Shown piece by piece: positions 47,324 through 50,430 of a stretch of 50,430 nucleotides of DNA; position 1 is the stretch's first letter; every line of letters begins with the position of its first letter. The notes below the pieces were generated by a model. The model did no database searches. It was not told the origin of the DNA and saw only the letters and a program-made list of their open reading frames with translations. The stretch is from Candolleomyces eurysporus. Its lineage: Eukaryota; Basidiomycota; Agaricomycetes; Agaricales; Psathyrellaceae. The stretch covers positions 1-50,430 of the forward strand of contig JANBPK010001240.1 in NCBI GenBank assembly GCA_027579435.1, read 5' to 3'. Made by a program: the position numbers and the translations under genes.

Positions 47324-48379
47324 TTTGAACGGCCAAAGAGGGAGAGAAACTGCAAATACCGCGAGCAGGTGATGGTGGACGCAAAAATGTTGGCGACATT
47401 ACGCGTGAGAAAGAAATGCCTTTTCAAGTTGACCGCCGGACCTNAGGACCGCAAGTCNTATTTGGAGGTGCACGAGGACNCGTCGAGNACANATCGCNGT
47501 TCACGNCACGAAATTTGTATGCAAACGTGTATTCAATTGCACAGACTCAAGTAGATACATGGTTGCAATCTACGATGGTGTATAAATCACTCACCAAACT
47601 CAATCTGGTTGACATCCTTGACGACCATGATTCCGCAACCCATCTCGAGCGCCCACATTGAAAAAGAAGGATGGCGAGTGGGNGGCGACATTGAATTCCT
47701 GGGACCGGAAACGAGGCATGAGGGTAACCGAGAAGCCTGCAGTCGCAGGCATGGACTTACATCGAAGAATAGCCTTGTGTCGCATCATGATGTGAGGCCA
47801 GGGCGATGGATGCATGTTCGATTCATGAATGCTTTGACGCGTGAGATAGCTGTTAGTTTCCATGCCTTGCAAAGGACGTGGCGGACATCTTCATTGAACT
47901 TGGGAACACCAAATTCCGTAGCCTACTTGCGTAACGACGACCCAATTGACGGGAGCCAAGAACAACTTCTGCCTTCTCTGCTTTCAATAGGGGGCTGTGG
48001 GGCTTCATCTTGGAACAACTTGCAACAAATATTTGATAGCGAGATTAGAGAGATTACTAGCGGCAAACTTGATAACTTGAGAAATTTGTGGCTATTGGAA
48101 AACGGATTGGGTCCGGGGAGTTTTGAAAGCATGGCACAGGTTTCAAGAAGAATAATTGCAACGAAATGGTTGGACAGGTACTTGGTGGAACGGAGAAACT
48201 CTTCAGCTCTTGGTCCATGAACATATTGACCTTCCTGTCTGGGTCGACGTAGCCAGCAAAGCCTTCCTCGTAATACCGCACCGCATCGATGGCAGGGATG
48301 ACTACTAGGTCAGAAATAGAACAAAGATAACGTAGAGGGGAGAAAAGCACATAAAAAGACAAAGTCGGGAATGAAACCC
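47324..48379. other. Unresolved 1-kb region between two minus-strand genes
   Basis: Both strands carry open text. On the plus strand a 204-codon frame (47609-48220) is open. On the minus strand an acceptor-like site at 48311 precedes VIPAIDAVRYYEEGFAGYVDP (about 48310-48190), and MGCGIMVVKDVNQIEF lies near 47660-47600 before a GTGAGT donor. The two minus-strand pieces look protein-like but I cannot join them into a gene. Sequence near 47324-47600 includes the GTPase leader and several N bases. Confidence 0.4.
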
Positions 48380-49478
48380 TTACCAACGAGCAGCGTCGCC
48401 GTTGGTTGCAGACGCAGGCGCGGTATCATAGTCCCTGGCAGGGCTGCGAGGTGGGGGAGTTCTGGAAGGGCTCCTCCTGCGCCTGTATTCGCGATCGGGA
48501 GAGTACCTGGAGCGAGGAGCAGGGCTTCGGCGATCGCGCCAGTCTCTATCCCTGTCGGTCCTGTTATCTCTTCCGTAGTGATCACGATCCCTATCGCGGT
48601 CACTACTGCGACGGTAATCCCGGTCGCGGTGGGAATCGCGATAAGAGTCACGATCGTAGCGGTCTCCTCTGTAGCTGTCACGGTCACGGTTGCGGCGATG
48701 GCCCATATACTCTCCTGGAGTGGGAGCATGAGGGCGGTCAGTCACCGAGTAGTCAACACGGATGCGACGTCCATTGAGTTCCTGGAAGAACTTGGGTCAA
48801 TATCACTCCCAGTCGAAAGCAGAGCAAGTGAGACTTACAACACCGTTCAACTCTTTGACGCAACGGCTGGCTTCCTCAACGCTACCCATCTGAATGAAGC
48901 CAAATCCACGGGAGCGATCGGACTGCGAGAGTGTTGACGTCAACATGGGTGCGGGAGAGACAAAGGAGAGAACACGTACACGCTGGTCATAAACAATGGT
49001 AACCTTTTCCACACGACCAAACCTGCTGAATTCGTCGTCAAGGTCGCGCTCTCTGGTTCGAATGCTCAAGCCAAAGACACCCAGAACGCTGGAGGGGTTA
49101 GGCGCCTGCGGTTCCCGAGTCAGCTAACTGAATCATGAATAAAGGAATGACACACAACTGGTGCATTAGGAGGGCGTCTCGAAGCTGGAGAGCGACGCCT
49201 GGGTGGGCTCTTGAACCTGTCACCGCGGTCCCTGTCACGGTCGCGCTCGCGGTCGGTGCCGTTGGCACCATTCACACTTCGGGCAGGGCTGCGCGACCTA
49301 GACCTGCCTCGTGGCGGGGGAGCATCGCGGTCAGAGGGTGCTGGCGCAGGGACCGCGTTGTACGCGTCAGAGTAGGGGTCTACGGCCGTTGTCGAGTTTG
49401 ATTCTCCGTACTACAAGGCCAAGGGCAGACATTCAGCACTCTGAAAGGAGACCTGCCAGCGAAACGTAGACTCACCAT
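48380..49478 (-). CDS. Tra2-like SR splicing factor (one RRM)
   Basis: 288 aa on the minus strand, exons 49478-49476 (ATG only), 49410-49159, 49105-48980, 48922-48839 and 48781-48380; 867 nt, divisible by three. An N-terminal Arg/Ser/Pro-rich region ([12 protein letters not shown]) is followed by a single RRM with RNP2 LGVFGLSI and RNP1 RGFGFIQM, the linker [23 protein letters not shown] typical of Tra2, and a long RD/RS-rich tail. Known role: nuclear regulator of splice-site choice that binds purine-rich enhancers. RS-RRM-RS order is the Tra2 hallmark. The longest frames on the opposite strand here are mirror images of the Arg/Asp repeats. Confidence 0.88.
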
Positions 49479-49810
49479 GGTGGTTCAGAAGCAGGAGGTG
49501 TTTGGCCTTGTTTGCTGTAAAATTCCTCTTGTAAAGGGGTCCGTGCAGGGCGTCTGTGCAGTGTTGGCGGTTTTCCACATAAATTTGGGGCCAATGAGGG
49601 CCAAAAANTTGTCTATTCAGCTACAGAGCCAGTATAGTTGACAAATATCAGCATTTGCAGCAGAGACAGCGCCAGGAGCAGCAAAGACGGCGGGGTGTCG
49701 GCGGATGCGATTTGGGCGGAGCTTGAACTCAATTTTTGGGACTGCACAGTTGACCAAGCCTCTCTGGACTTGTCAACACACCCAAATACACATTCCGGCA
49801 AGCAACCAAG
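49479..49810. promoter_or_regulatory. Divergent promoter, Tra2-like / eL18
   Basis: 332 bases between two start codons on opposite strands. No TATA box seen. One N at 49609. Confidence 0.55.
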
Positions 49811-50259
49811 ATGGTGAGCTCGTCGTGTCCGATGGCGACGAAGAACGCTGCTGACCTTCATGATGTCCGTCCGTAGGGTATCGACATCGAAAGACACCAC
49901 GTCAAGAAGGGTGCCCGCACCGCTCCCAAGAGCGAGGACCCATATCTTTTGCTGCTCGTGAAGGTGCGTCCCCGAGCCCTGGTTTCACCGCCAAACACTC
50001 AATCAATGCTCGAATTATGCTAGCTTTACCGCTTCCTTGCACGAAGGACCGACTCCAAATTCAACAAGGTCGATATCATCCCAAAACCGTTCGAAAGCTC
50101 GGAGTTAATCTATTCTATCTTCAGGTCATCCTCCACCGCCTCTTCCTCTCGAAAAACAACCGTGCCCCCCTCTCCCTCTCAAGAATTGCCAAGGAGATCC
50201 ACCATGCAATGGAAGACGAGATATACGGCGCAATAGGACTTCCCTACACCACCCGTTGA
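49811..50259 (+). CDS. RPL18: Ribosomal protein eL18, truncated by rearrangement
   Basis: Exons 49811-49813 (ATG only), 49877-49963, 50024-50068 and 50125 onward. They give [42 protein letters not shown] and [20 protein letters not shown], an unmistakable N-terminal third of eL18 (large ribosomal subunit). The family is about 185 residues, but homology stops after IAKE at 50196 (about residue 69). The frame then runs 20 unrelated residues to a TGA at 50257-50259, with no GT donor at the break. The sequence beyond belongs to an antisense P-loop NTPase gene. eL18 is normally essential, so an intact copy should exist elsewhere, or this is an assembly join. A start codon alone in the first exon is common in fungal ribosomal protein genes. 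Confidence 0.85.
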
Positions 50260-50430
50260 AACATGTTCCGTGCGATTGAGGGAGAGATCTTACCAATGCC
50301 AGGTTGGCCATTGATGATAGCATGGTTCGGAGCCCGCTGAGGTTCCAGCGGAATTTTCGTACAATGTGGTAAGGTGCGTTTTGATAACTTGGTACTCGGG
50401 TCGCACATAGATGTGGCCGTCAGAGTCTTC
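50179..50430 (-). pseudogene. P-loop NTPase gene fragment (3' part, minus strand)
   Basis: Reading leftwards from the window edge: HIYVRPEYQVIKTHL, then in another frame HAIINGQPGIG, a 50-bp intron (50293-50244) with GT/AG ends, then [17 protein letters not shown] and a TGA at 50181-50179. Joined across the intron, G-Q-P-G-I-G-K-S is a Walker A motif as found in a repeated Agaricomycete NTPase family. The last codons lie in eL18-derived sequence, so the fragment is 3'-truncated at about 50190-50196. A frame change between the first two blocks suggests a mutation or another small intron. It continues beyond the window. Confidence 0.55.

Noticed and set aside
48371..48937. 188-codon plus-strand frame
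   Set aside because: Antisense shadow of the Arg/Asp-rich tail of the Tra2-like gene, crossing its introns.
1..50430. CRISPR arrays, operons, bacterial promoters or a prophage
   Set aside because: Spliceosomal introns and eukaryotic proteins throughout; no direct-repeat/spacer pattern seen.

Overview
This window is nuclear DNA from a filamentous basidiomycete, most likely an Agaricomycete. The evidence is short introns of about 50-75 bp with GT/AG ends in nearly every gene, a tandem array of secreted aryl-alcohol-oxidase-type GMC oxidoreductases, a large gene carrying the mushroom-type DUF6535 membrane domain, F-box proteins, and housekeeping genes of fungal type. Scattered single N bases, often beside homopolymers, point to a draft assembly. 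Most keep the reading frame, but at least two (207 and 28291) break it.

Layout. 1-6134: two tandem copies of an HMG-box gene (the first cut by the window edge and degraded), separated by a 5'-truncated WD-repeat relic. 5946-10592: a poorly conserved stretch, then a Ser/Thr/Pro-rich protein of about 894 aa. 10593-16068: a tandem duplication holding two APH-like kinase genes. Its left breakpoint lies in a degenerate tRNA-Leu-like gene. One copy has an 860-bp TA-flanked terminal-inverted-repeat element, carrying a retrotransposon zinc-knuckle fragment, inserted just upstream of the kinase. 16116-17129: SCO1 (cytochrome c oxidase copper chaperone). 17670-25825: three tandem GMC oxidoreductases, each 595 aa in 8 exons with identical exon lengths. 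26626-34032: one 30-exon gene (about 1946 aa) with a four-helix DUF6535 membrane region followed by a HEAT/ARM-like helical-repeat region. Introns 2-29 are all in phase 1. 35092-36924: an intronless F-box gene.

37531-50259 is housekeeping and rich in ribosome biogenesis: NOP9 (minus) and RRP4 (plus) share a 154-bp divergent promoter; then come a second F-box gene (minus), a circularly permuted nucleolar GTPase of the Grn1/GNL3 type (minus), and a Tra2-like SR splicing factor (minus) diverging from ribosomal protein eL18 (plus). The last two both start with a coding exon consisting only of ATG. The eL18 gene is broken near 50190, where sequence of an antisense P-loop NTPase gene begins.

Exon maps were worked out by reading splice sites and phases directly. 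Where stated, the summed exon lengths are divisible by three. Product names rest on motif recognition; no database search was possible.
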